From: an uncultured Prevotella sp.
Lineage (GTDB): Bacteria; Bacteroidota; Bacteroidia; Bacteroidales; Bacteroidaceae
Assembly: GCA_937907705.1 (NCBI GenBank)
Contig: CALCVP010000010.1
Span: 1 to 7,999 of the forward strand
DNA length: 7,999 bases
Reading direction: 5' to 3'
The notes under the pieces are model-generated. The model ran no database searches, was not told the DNA's origin, and saw nothing but the letters and a program-made list of their open reading frames with translations. The position numbers and the translations under genes were made by a program. Each line of letters begins with the position of its first letter. Position 1 is the first letter of the stretch. Positions 1 to 6,410 of this stretch are shown here, piece after piece.

Positions 1-150
1 CTTAGAGAACTATAAAGTTACTGATAATCAGCCATTTAACCAAATTTTATTAGTTATATTACGTTAATTAACTCTCTCATTTTCAAACGATTACATTAGA
101 ATTAACAGAGTATTATTATAATATTGAATAGATATTTAATACAAAGGATA
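1..150. other. AT-rich upstream region, no gene seen
   Basis: This stretch is very AT-rich and has no convincing coding frame. I see no TAnnTTTG box, so the promoter of the following hydrolase gene is not identified; it may lie left of the window. A 10-bp palindrome (GTTAATTAAC, 63-72) is present but has no assigned role. An AAAGGA at 143-148 sits only two bases before the ATG at 151, too close to be a good ribosome binding site. Confidence 0.4.
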
Positions 151-828
151 ATGAAAAAACAAATATTATTATTAATTTTTATTTTTGTTCAATTGGCAAT
201 TTTTGCTCAATATAAAAAGTCTGTTTCCATTTTAGGTGATTCTTATTCAACTTTTGAAGGTTATGTAACACCTGCCACAAATGAACTTTGGTATTATGCA
301 CAGCATAATAGCAGTACAGATGTGAATAGTGTTACACAAACGTGGTGGCATGAATTTATCAAAAATAATGGATATCGGTTATGTATAAATAACTCATATA
401 GTGGTTCGACCATAGGCTATTATGGTTATTCTGGAAATGACTATTCTAAACGTTCTTTTATAGAACGGATGTTTAACCTTGGCTGTCCTGATATTATTTT
501 TATATTTGGTGGTACAAATGATAGCTGGGCAAAAGCACCTATAGGAGAATATAAGTATGAAAATTTCAGAAGAGATGATTTCTTTTCTTACAGGCCTGCA
601 TTGGCATACCTTTTAAAATCAATGAAAGAAAGGTATATTAATGTGGATATCTATTTTATAATTAATAGTGGTCTTTCAGATGATATAACTAAATCAACAA
701 TAGAATTGTGCAAATATTATGGCATACAATCTATATTATTGCATGATATAGATAAAAAAGATGGACACCCTACAATTAAGGGACATTCTCAAATATCTGC
801 ACAAATAGCTAACCAATTGTGTAAATAA
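151..828 (+). CDS. Secreted SGNH/GDSL-family hydrolase
   Basis: Predicted 225-residue exported esterase/lipase-like hydrolase of the SGNH superfamily; the substrate cannot be told from sequence. Residues 1-19 form a signal peptide (MKKQ, then a hydrophobic run) ending in Ala19-Gln20, a typical Bacteroidetes signal peptidase I site. Family blocks are visible: block I GDSYS with nucleophile Ser31, a block II glycine at about Gly85, block III GGTND with Asn123, and block V DGHP with His206 and Asp204. The Asp is two residues before the His rather than the usual three, so the exact triad is uncertain. I chose ATG 151 because it begins directly with the signal peptide; the in-frame TTG at 124 adds nine charged and polar residues in front of it. 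The gene looks like an independent neighbour: a promoter and attenuator separate it from leuA, and nothing links it to leucine synthesis. Confidence 0.85.
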   Translation: MKKQILLLIFIFVQLAIFAQYKKSVSILGDSYSTFEGYVTPATNELWYYAQHNSSTDVNSVTQTWWHEFIKNNGYRLCINNSYSGSTIGYYGYSGNDYSKRSFIERMFNLGCPDIIFIFGGTNDSWAKAPIGEYKYENFRRDDFFSYRPALAYLLKSMKERYINVDIYFIINSGLSDDITKSTIELCKYYGIQSILLHDIDKKDGHPTIKGHSQISAQIANQLCK

Positions 829-880
829 ATGTCATTTTGACATATTTATATTGTTGCTTTATTAATTAAATGGTAAATTA

Positions 881-912
881 TTTGTGTGTATAAATTATAA
901 TTATTACTTTTG
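881..912 (+). promoter_or_regulatory. Bacteroidetes-type promoter of the leu operon
   Basis: TTTG at 881-884 (-33 box) is followed after 20 bases by TACTTTTG at 905-912, a full match to the Bacteroidetes -7 consensus TAnnTTTG. Box identity and spacing fit the primary-sigma promoter known from Bacteroides. Transcription would start near 915-918, about 25 bases before the leader peptide ATG at 943 and 190 bases before leuA. It is the only well-formed promoter of this type I found in the window. Confidence 0.7.
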
Positions 913-942
913 CATCAATGAAAATAAATAAATTAAAATAAT

Positions 943-1023
943 ATGGTGTATATAATTAACATATTGCGTAGTTTCTCTATTCTGCCATTAGTGATTGGAA
1001 GTGAAAAGCGCGTTTGGTGTTAG
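943..1023 (+). CDS. Predicted leu operon leader peptide (26 aa)
   Basis: A 26-codon ORF (ATG 943, TAG 1021-1023) lies between the promoter and the terminator before leuA. Eleven of its 26 residues are branched-chain: five Ile, three Leu and three Val. They cluster as YIINIL at residues 3-8 and ILPLVI at residues 13-18. The next four codons (997-1008) coincide with the 5' arm of the antiterminator, so a ribosome stalled on the earlier Ile/Leu codons would leave that arm free, whereas one that finishes translation would pass over it. The stop codon is 14 bases before the terminator stem. There is no Shine-Dalgarno sequence, only an A-rich run before the ATG, as for the large genes here. This ATG is the first in frame after a TAA at 934-936. 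The peptide is inferred to be regulatory only, with no function of its own. Confidence 0.65.
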   Translation: MVYIINILRSFSILPLVIGSEKRVWC

Positions 1024-1054
1024 TTGGCATTTAATCAAAACCTTTCTCACTTCC
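997..1054 (+). promoter_or_regulatory. Antiterminator of the leu attenuator
   Basis: Bases 997-1008 (GGAAGTGAAAAG) can pair with 1042-1054 (CTTTCTCACTTCC): eight continuous pairs (997-1004 with 1047-1054), a bulged C at 1046, then four more (1005-1008 with 1042-1045). This uses up most of the left arm of the terminator, so the two structures exclude each other. The 5' arm lies inside the leader ORF just after its Ile/Leu/Val cluster. The arrangement matches classical ribosome-mediated attenuation: shortage of charged Ile/Leu/Val tRNA stalls the ribosome, the antiterminator forms and leuA is transcribed. Pairing was found by eye; no folding energy was calculated. Confidence 0.6.
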
Positions 1055-1073
1055 ATGTGAGAAAGGTTTTTTT
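1037..1073 (+). terminator. Attenuator terminator before leuA
   Basis: A perfect 14-bp inverted repeat (AAAACCTTTCTCAC at 1037-1050 and GTGAGAAAGGTTTT at 1057-1070) encloses a six-base loop and runs into seven Ts (1067-1073). This is a textbook intrinsic terminator. It lies 33 bases before the leuA ATG and downstream of the operon promoter, so it acts in the leader as an attenuator rather than ending the hydrolase gene 200 bases away. Confidence 0.88.
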
Positions 1074-1106
1074 ATGACGTAATCATTATATAAAATACAT
1101 ATAGAT

Positions 1107-2603
1107 ATGAGTGATAGATTATTTATATTTGATACAACGCTTAGAGATGGAGAGCAAGTTCCAGGATGCCAACTTAATACTGTTGAAAAAATTCAGGTAG
1201 CAAAACAACTTGAGCAACTTGGAGTAGATGTTATTGAAGCAGGTTTTCCGATTTCAAGTCCAGGAGACTTTAATTCTGTTATTGAAATTTCAAAGGCTGT
1301 AACATGGCCTACCATTTGTGCATTGACGCGTGCGGTAGAAAAAGACATCGATGTAGCAGCAAAATCTCTTCAATATGCCAAGCATAAACGTATTCATACG
1401 GGTATAGGAACAAGTGATTCTCATATTAAATATAAGTTTAATAGTACTCGTGAGGAAATTATAGAGCGTGCTGTCGCTGCTGTCAAATATGCAAAGAAAT
1501 ATGTAGAAGATGTAGAATTCTATGCTGAAGATGCAGGACGCACAGACAATGAATATCTTGCTAAAGTGTTAGAAGCAGTGATTAAAGCAGGTGCCACGGT
1601 TGTCAATATACCAGATACAACTGGCTATTGTTTGCCAGAAGAATATGGAATGAAAATTAAATATTTGATAGAACATGTGAGCAATATTGATAAAGCTGTT
1701 ATCTCTACTCATTGTCATAATGATTTGGGCATGGCTACAGCAAATACTTTGAGTGGCGTTTTAAACGGAGCTCGCCAAGTAGAAGTTACGATTAATGGAA
1801 TAGGAGAGAGGGCAGGAAACACTTCTTTGGAAGAAATAGCAATGATATTGAAATGCCATAAGAACATAGGTGTAGAAACAAATATCAATACCACTAAGAT
1901 TTATCCTACAAGCCGCATGGTAAGCAGTTTGATGAACATGCCTGTGCAACCTAATAAGGCTATCGTTGGTAGAAATGCGTTTGCACATTCAAGTGGCATA
2001 CATCAAGATGGTGTTTTAAAGAACGCGGATACATACGAGATAATGAATCCTACAGATGTAGGACTTGACGATAATTCCATCGTGCTCACTGCTCGCAGTG
2101 GTAGAGCTGCCCTTAAATATCGTCTTCATGCATTGGGAGTAAAGATTGAAGATGAAGAAAAATTGGATAAAATCTATAGGGAATTTTTAAAATTAGCAGA
2201 TAAAAAGAAAGAAATTAATGATGATGACATATTGATGTTATCTGGTGCAGACCGTTCAGAATCTCATTCTGTAAAGCTCGACTTTTTACAGGTAACTACA
2301 GGAATGGGGGTAAAGAGTGTAGCCAGTATAGGACTTGATATCTCAGGACAAAAATTTGAAGAAGCTTCTACTGGAAATGGACCAGTTGATGCCGCAATAA
2401 ACGCACTTAAAAAGATCATTCAAAAGCATATGACACTGAAAGAATTCACCATTCAAGCTATTAGCAAAGGCTCTGATGATATAGGAAAAGTACATATGCA
2501 AGTAGAATACAATGGCAATATCTATTATGGTTTTGGTGCAAATACGGATATTGTAACGGCTTCTGTCGAGGCATATATAGATTGTATTAACAAGTTTAGA
2601 TAA
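1107..2603 (+). CDS. leuA: 2-isopropylmalate synthase
   Basis: Catalyses the first committed step of leucine synthesis in the cytoplasm: acetyl-CoA plus 2-oxoisovalerate to 2-isopropylmalate. The 498-residue protein has the full two-part layout of bacterial LeuA. The N-terminal TIM barrel (HMGL-like) shows DTTLRDGEQ at 9-17, a substrate-pocket His106 in SDSHIKYK, and the metal-binding HCHND at 202-206 with His202 and His204. GIGERAGN (231-238) and GIHQDG (297-302) follow. The C-terminal regulatory domain (about 390-498) includes GNGPVDAAINAL at 423-434; in this family that domain binds leucine for feedback inhibition. The length is normal for the family. The ATG at 1107 has no Shine-Dalgarno, only an AT-rich leader, and the conserved motif begins eight residues later, leaving little room for another start. 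It is the first structural gene after the attenuator, and leuC follows 45 bases on. Confidence 0.96.
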   Translation: MSDRLFIFDTTLRDGEQVPGCQLNTVEKIQVAKQLEQLGVDVIEAGFPISSPGDFNSVIEISKAVTWPTICALTRAVEKDIDVAAKSLQYAKHKRIHTGIGTSDSHIKYKFNSTREEIIERAVAAVKYAKKYVEDVEFYAEDAGRTDNEYLAKVLEAVIKAGATVVNIPDTTGYCLPEEYGMKIKYLIEHVSNIDKAVISTHCHNDLGMATANTLSGVLNGARQVEVTINGIGERAGNTSLEEIAMILKCHKNIGVETNINTTKIYPTSRMVSSLMNMPVQPNKAIVGRNAFAHSSGIHQDGVLKNADTYEIMNPTDVGLDDNSIVLTARSGRAALKYRLHALGVKIEDEEKLDKIYREFLKLADKKKEINDDDILMLSGADRSESHSVKLDFLQVTTGMGVKSVASIGLDISGQKFEEASTGNGPVDAAINALKKIIQKHMTLKEFTIQAISKGSDDIGKVHMQVEYNGNIYYGFGANTDIVTASVEAYIDCINKFR

Positions 2604-2648
2604 AGGATAAATAGCATCTATTATAATTAGAACTTATACGGATTTATT

Positions 2649-4046
2649 ATGAATACACTTTTTGATAAAATTTGGGACAAGCATGTTGTACAGAAAGTAG
2701 CCGACGGTCCTACCCAATTATATATTGATCGTCTTTATTGCCATGAGGTTACATCGCCACAGGCTTTTTCGGGTTTAAGAGAAAGAGGCCTAAGATGTTT
2801 TAGACCTAATCAAATTTATTGCATGCCAGATCATAATACACCAACTCATGACCAAGACAAGCCTATAGAAGATTCTGTGTCAAGAAAGCAGGTTGAAACA
2901 TTAAAAAACAATGCAAAAGAGTTTGACTTAACCTATTATGGAATGATGGATAAGAATAATGGCATCATTCATGTAGTTGGACCAGAAAAAGGTCTGTCCC
3001 TTCCAGGAATGACAATAGTATGTGGAGATTCGCATACAAGCACTCATGGGGCTATGGGAGCTGTTGCATTTGGAATTGGTACTTCGGAGGTAGAAATGGT
3101 TATGGCCTCGCAGTGCATATTGCAGCAGAAGCCCAAATCCATGCGTATTAATATAAATGGAACTTTATGCAAAGGCGTTACGGCAAAAGATGTTGCACTT
3201 TTTCTGATGTCAAAGTTGACTACTTCTGGTGCCACAGGCTATTTTGTGGAATATGCAGGAGATGTGGTTAAGAATCTGACCATGGAAGGTCGGCTTACTC
3301 TCTGCAATTTATCCATAGAGATGGGAGCAAGAGGTGGATTTGTAGCTCCGGATGAAGTAACGTTTGAATATCTGAAGGGACGTGAGTATGCCCCAAAAGG
3401 GGCTGATTGGGATAAGGCTGTAGCATATTGGAAAACTTTAAAAAGCGGTGATGATGCTATATTTGACAAAGAACTTACATTTGACGGAAAAGATATTGAT
3501 CCACGTATTACTTATGGAACAAATCCTGGTATGGGGATAGGTATTACAGAAAACATACCTACTGAAGATACTATATCAGCTGAAGCTAAAGCCTCTTTTG
3601 CCAAATCTCTTGATTACATGGGATTTCAGCCTGGGGAGAAATTATTAGGGCATCCAATTGATTATATATTTTTAGGCGCATGTACTAATGGCAGAATAGA
3701 AGATTTCAGAGCTTTTGCATCTTTAGTGAGAGGCAAGCATAAGGCAGAGCATATTATTGCATGGTTAGTGCCAGGTTCATGGACTGTGGATAAGCAAATT
3801 AAAGATGAAGGCCTTGATACAATTCTCCATCAAGCGGGGTTTGAAATCCGACAGCCAGGCTGTTCTGCATGCTTAGCTATGAATGATGATAAGATTCCTG
3901 CCGGAAAGTATTGTGTCTCTACCAGTAATAGAAACTTCGAAGGGCGTCAAGGACCGGGCTCTCGCACTATTTTGGCAAGTCCTTTAGTGGCGGCAGCTTC
4001 TGCTATTACTGGGGTTATAACAGATCCACGTGACTTTATAGATTAA
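2649..4046 (+). CDS. leuC: 3-isopropylmalate dehydratase, large subunit
   Basis: Large subunit of isopropylmalate isomerase, which with LeuD converts 2-isopropylmalate to 3-isopropylmalate; the same enzyme can act on citramalate. The 465-residue protein belongs to the aconitase family. The [4Fe-4S] ligands are visible as Cys345 in GACTNGR and Cys405 and Cys408 in GCSACLAMN. Other family motifs are DHNTPTHD (61-68), VCGDSHTSTHG (124-134) and STSNRNFEGRQG (424-435) near the C-terminus. Length and order match bacterial LeuC and nothing is missing. The ATG at 2649 has no Shine-Dalgarno; the protein begins with the usual short lead (TLFDKIWDKHVV). The gene lies 45 bases after leuA and 181 bases before the leuD ATG, an unusually wide gap for two subunits of one enzyme. 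Confidence 0.96.
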   Translation: MNTLFDKIWDKHVVQKVADGPTQLYIDRLYCHEVTSPQAFSGLRERGLRCFRPNQIYCMPDHNTPTHDQDKPIEDSVSRKQVETLKNNAKEFDLTYYGMMDKNNGIIHVVGPEKGLSLPGMTIVCGDSHTSTHGAMGAVAFGIGTSEVEMVMASQCILQQKPKSMRININGTLCKGVTAKDVALFLMSKLTTSGATGYFVEYAGDVVKNLTMEGRLTLCNLSIEMGARGGFVAPDEVTFEYLKGREYAPKGADWDKAVAYWKTLKSGDDAIFDKELTFDGKDIDPRITYGTNPGMGIGITENIPTEDTISAEAKASFAKSLDYMGFQPGEKLLGHPIDYIFLGACTNGRIEDFRAFASLVRGKHKAEHIIAWLVPGSWTVDKQIKDEGLDTILHQAGFEIRQPGCSACLAMNDDKIPAGKYCVSTSNRNFEGRQGPGSRTILASPLVAAASAITGVITDPRDFID

Positions 4047-4060
4047 TGCTTCAAATATAT

Positions 4061-4078
4061 ATACTTAAATATAAGTAT
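4061..4078 (+). repeat. Small stem-loop after leuC
   Basis: ATACTTA (4061-4067) and TAAGTAT (4072-4078) form a perfect seven-pair stem with a four-base loop, 15 bases after the leuC stop. It is AT-rich and has no immediate T-run, so it is not a convincing terminator. A role in RNA stability or processing between leuC and leuD is possible but unsupported. Confidence 0.3.
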
Positions 4079-4125
4079 TGCTATTTGGCGTATTATTTTT
4101 ATCCTTATAGGAGGCATTCATTATT

Positions 4126-4215
4126 ATGTCATTTAATTTTGAATGCACACTTTTAGGAGAATATTTGCTCTTACTACGTCTAAAATTAAATAGTGTTATA
4201 AATGATTTTCAATAA
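4126..4215 (+). CDS. Leucine-rich small ORF between leuC and leuD
   Basis: A 29-codon ORF begins with ATG 4126 and ends with TAA 4213-4215. A perfect AGGAGG (4109-4114) lies 11 bases before its ATG, notable because none of the leu enzyme genes here has such a site. Eight of its 29 residues are Leu, including four in a row (residues 14-17) within LLGEYLLLLRLKL, using six different codon types overall or nearly so (CTT, TTA, TTG, CTC, CTA). The stop is 12 bases before the leuD ATG, which has no ribosome binding site of its own, so translational coupling or leucine-sensitive stalling is imaginable. Against this, the spacing to AGGAGG is long, the ORF is short enough to arise by chance in AT-rich DNA, and no terminator follows it. 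I do not recognise the peptide. Confidence 0.28.
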   Translation: MSFNFECTLLGEYLLLLRLKLNSVINDFQ

Positions 4216-4227
4216 TATTAATTGAGT

Positions 4228-4818
4228 ATGAAACATAAATTTAATGTGATAACAAGTACTTGCATTCCCTTACCTTTGGAAAATGTAGATACTGATCAGA
4301 TAATTCCAGCTCGATATTTAAAGGCTACTGATAAAAAAGGTTTTGGAGACAATCTCTTTCGAGACTGGCGTTACAACAAAGATGGATCACTTAAAAAGGA
4401 TTTTGTACTAAATGATCCCTCTTATAGTGGCGTGATTCTTGTAGCCGGTAAGAACTTTGGTTCTGGTTCCAGTCGTGAGCATGCTGCATGGGCTATTGCT
4501 GGCTATGGATTTAGAGTGGTTATTAGTAGCTTTTTTGCTGATATTCATAAAAACAATGAATTAAATAATTTTGTATTGCCAGTTGTCGTTACTGAAGATT
4601 TCTTGAACCATTTATTTGTAAGTATCAGTGCCAATCATCAAACACAAGTAGAAGTAGATTTGCCAAATCAAACAGTAACGAATAAGGCAACAGGCGAAAC
4701 CGAACATTTTGAGATTAATGGATACAAGAAACATTGTCTTATGAATGGATTGGATGACATAGATTTTCTGTTGCAGAATACAGATAAAATAGAAGAATGG
4801 GAAAACCAAAACAAGTAA
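4228..4818 (+). CDS. leuD: 3-isopropylmalate dehydratase, small subunit
   Basis: Small subunit that pairs with LeuC to form isopropylmalate isomerase. The 196-residue protein has the swivelling-domain motifs of the family: VDTDQIIPARY at 20-30, GKNFGSGSSREHA at 74-86, and ADIHKNN at 104-110, where many relatives have Phe in place of His107. The length is normal for bacterial LeuD. I chose the ATG at 4228 over an in-frame TTG at 4222 because the family starts with a very short lead before the first motif. No Shine-Dalgarno is seen; the upstream bases are AT-rich. The leucine-rich small ORF ends 12 bases earlier and could be translationally coupled. The next gene starts eight bases after the stop, or overlaps by 22 if its earlier ATG is used. 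Confidence 0.95.
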   Translation: MKHKFNVITSTCIPLPLENVDTDQIIPARYLKATDKKGFGDNLFRDWRYNKDGSLKKDFVLNDPSYSGVILVAGKNFGSGSSREHAAWAIAGYGFRVVISSFFADIHKNNELNNFVLPVVVTEDFLNHLFVSISANHQTQVEVDLPNQTVTNKATGETEHFEINGYKKHCLMNGLDDIDFLLQNTDKIEEWENQNK

Positions 4819-4826
4819 ATAGCAAT

Positions 4827-6368
4827 ATGCATCATCCCCTTGTACCATTTATTGAGATAATGGATTCTACACTGCGTGACGGTGAACAGACCAATGGCGT
4901 TTCCTTCTTGCCTCATGAAAAGCTGATGATAGCAAAGATGTTGTTGGGCAATATCAATGTAGATCGTATAGAAGTTGCTTCTGCTCGAGTTTCTGAGGGT
5001 GAAAAAGAAGCTGTTAAAATGATTTGCAATTATGCTGAACAAATACATAAATTGGATAAAGTTGAGGTTTTAGGATTTGTAGACCAACATTTGAGTGTAG
5101 ATTGGATAGCAGATTGCGGAGGTAGAGTAATCAATCTTTTGGTTAAAGGGTCAAAGAAGCACTGTTGTATGCAACTTCACAAAACTGTAGAAGAGCATAT
5201 TAAAGACGTTATTGAAGTAGTTGATTATGCTGAGCATAAAGGCATATGTGTTAACGTTTATCTGGAAGATTGGAGCAATGGTATGAAAGATTCAATAGAA
5301 TATGTATACCAGCTTCTTGATGTGCTGACTACAAAAAGGATAAGCCGATTTATGCTTCCTGATACATTGGGCGTACTTAACCCTTTGCAGGTGATTGAGT
5401 TTATGCGGAAAATGGTAAAACGTTATCCTAATGCACATTTTGATTTTCACGCGCACAACGATTATGATTTAGCCGTTAGCAATTCTTTGGCAGCAGTATT
5501 GAGCGGTGCTAAAGGACTACATGTTACAGTTAATGGGTTAGGGGAGCGTTGTGGCAATGCACCGTTGGCCAGTGTACAAGTTATTTTAAAAGATCAATTT
5601 AAGGCTAAAACAAATATTAATGAAGAGCGCCTTAATGATGTTAGCAGACTTGTAGAAGGGTATTCAGGTATATTGATAGCTCCCAATCAGCCAATCGTCG
5701 GTGAAAATGTTTTCACTCAAGTGGCGGGTGTTCATGCAGATGGAGACAATAAAGGAAAACTTTTTAGTAATGCTTTAGTGCCAGAACGTTTTGGGCGAAA
5801 ACGAGAATATGCATTAGGCAAAAATAGTGGAAAAGCCAATATAGAAAAGAATTTGCAAGAATTAGGACTTGAGTTAACACCCAATCAAGCTAAATTGGTT
5901 GCAAAAAGAATTACTGAACTTGGTGATCGTAAAGAAATTGTAACTCAAGACGATTTGCCTTTTATTGTCAGTGATGTATTGAAGCATGATGTGCCAGACA
6001 ATAAAGTAAAGTTAGTCAGCTATATGGTTTCATCTGCTTATGGTCTAAAACCTTTGGCCAGTATAAAAGTTGATATAAATGGCATGCAATATGAAGCAGA
6101 TGCTACTGGTGATGGACAATATGATGCTTTTGTAAAAGCGTTACGAAAGATATATAAAGATTCTTTAGGTAGAGCTTTTCCTGTTCTTGCCAATTACAGT
6201 GTAACAATTCCACCAGGTGGCAACACTGATGCGTTAGTGCAAACAGTCATTTCTTGGCGTATTGGTGATAAACAGTTTAAGACAAGAGCTTTAGATGTTG
6301 ACCAAACAGAGGCAGCGATAAAAGCCACCTTTAAAATGCTGAATTTATTTGAGGAAATATCTGAATAA
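4827..6368 (+). CDS. LeuA/CimA-family acyl-CoA synthase (second paralogue)
   Basis: A second, divergent member of the 2-isopropylmalate/citramalate synthase family, 513 residues from this start. The TIM barrel has DSTLRDGEQ at 13-21, the metal-binding HAHND at 208-212 (His208, His210), GLGERCGN at 237-244 and GVHADGD at 301-307. A LeuA-type dimer/regulatory domain occupies about 395-513, with GDGQYDAFVKAL at 428-439. The catalytic residues look intact, so it should condense acetyl-CoA with a 2-oxo acid. It may use pyruvate (citramalate, leading to isoleucine through LeuCD and LeuB) or 2-oxoisovalerate (a second LeuA); sequence alone does not decide. Similar proteins sit in leu operons of other Bacteroidetes, from memory. 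I chose ATG 4827, eight bases after leuD; an in-frame ATG at 4797 would overlap leuD by 22 bases and add ten polar residues before the conserved region. No Shine-Dalgarno precedes either start. Confidence 0.88.
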   Translation: MHHPLVPFIEIMDSTLRDGEQTNGVSFLPHEKLMIAKMLLGNINVDRIEVASARVSEGEKEAVKMICNYAEQIHKLDKVEVLGFVDQHLSVDWIADCGGRVINLLVKGSKKHCCMQLHKTVEEHIKDVIEVVDYAEHKGICVNVYLEDWSNGMKDSIEYVYQLLDVLTTKRISRFMLPDTLGVLNPLQVIEFMRKMVKRYPNAHFDFHAHNDYDLAVSNSLAAVLSGAKGLHVTVNGLGERCGNAPLASVQVILKDQFKAKTNINEERLNDVSRLVEGYSGILIAPNQPIVGENVFTQVAGVHADGDNKGKLFSNALVPERFGRKREYALGKNSGKANIEKNLQELGLELTPNQAKLVAKRITELGDRKEIVTQDDLPFIVSDVLKHDVPDNKVKLVSYMVSSAYGLKPLASIKVDINGMQYEADATGDGQYDAFVKALRKIYKDSLGRAFPVLANYSVTIPPGGNTDALVQTVISWRIGDKQFKTRALDVDQTEAAIKATFKMLNLFEEISE

Positions 6369-6410
6369 AAAGTAAATTAACCATTTTGCTAATTTTAAAA
6401 ATTTAAATAT

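Noticed and set aside
124..150. Upstream TTG start for the SGNH hydrolase
   Set aside because: It would put nine residues including Arg and Lys ahead of a normal signal peptide; the ATG at 151 gives a typical secreted protein.
829..843. ATGTCA/TGACAT hairpin as terminator of the hydrolase gene
   Set aside because: Only six pairs with a three-base loop and no T-run after it.
918..941. Seven-residue ORF just after the promoter as the leader peptide
   Set aside because: It starts almost at the predicted transcription start, is mainly Lys/Asn/Ile, and does not reach the antiterminator; the 943-1023 ORF fits far better.
4084..4087. TTTG before leuD as part of an internal promoter
   Set aside because: No TAnnTTTG box lies at the expected distance; leuD is probably transcribed from the operon promoter.
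4222..4227. TTG start for leuD
   Set aside because: An ATG follows two codons later and matches the usual start of the family.
4668..5048. Lower-strand open frame of 126 codons across leuD and the second synthase
   Set aside because: It lies opposite two well-supported genes, has no recognisable domain, and its composition follows from the upper-strand genes.
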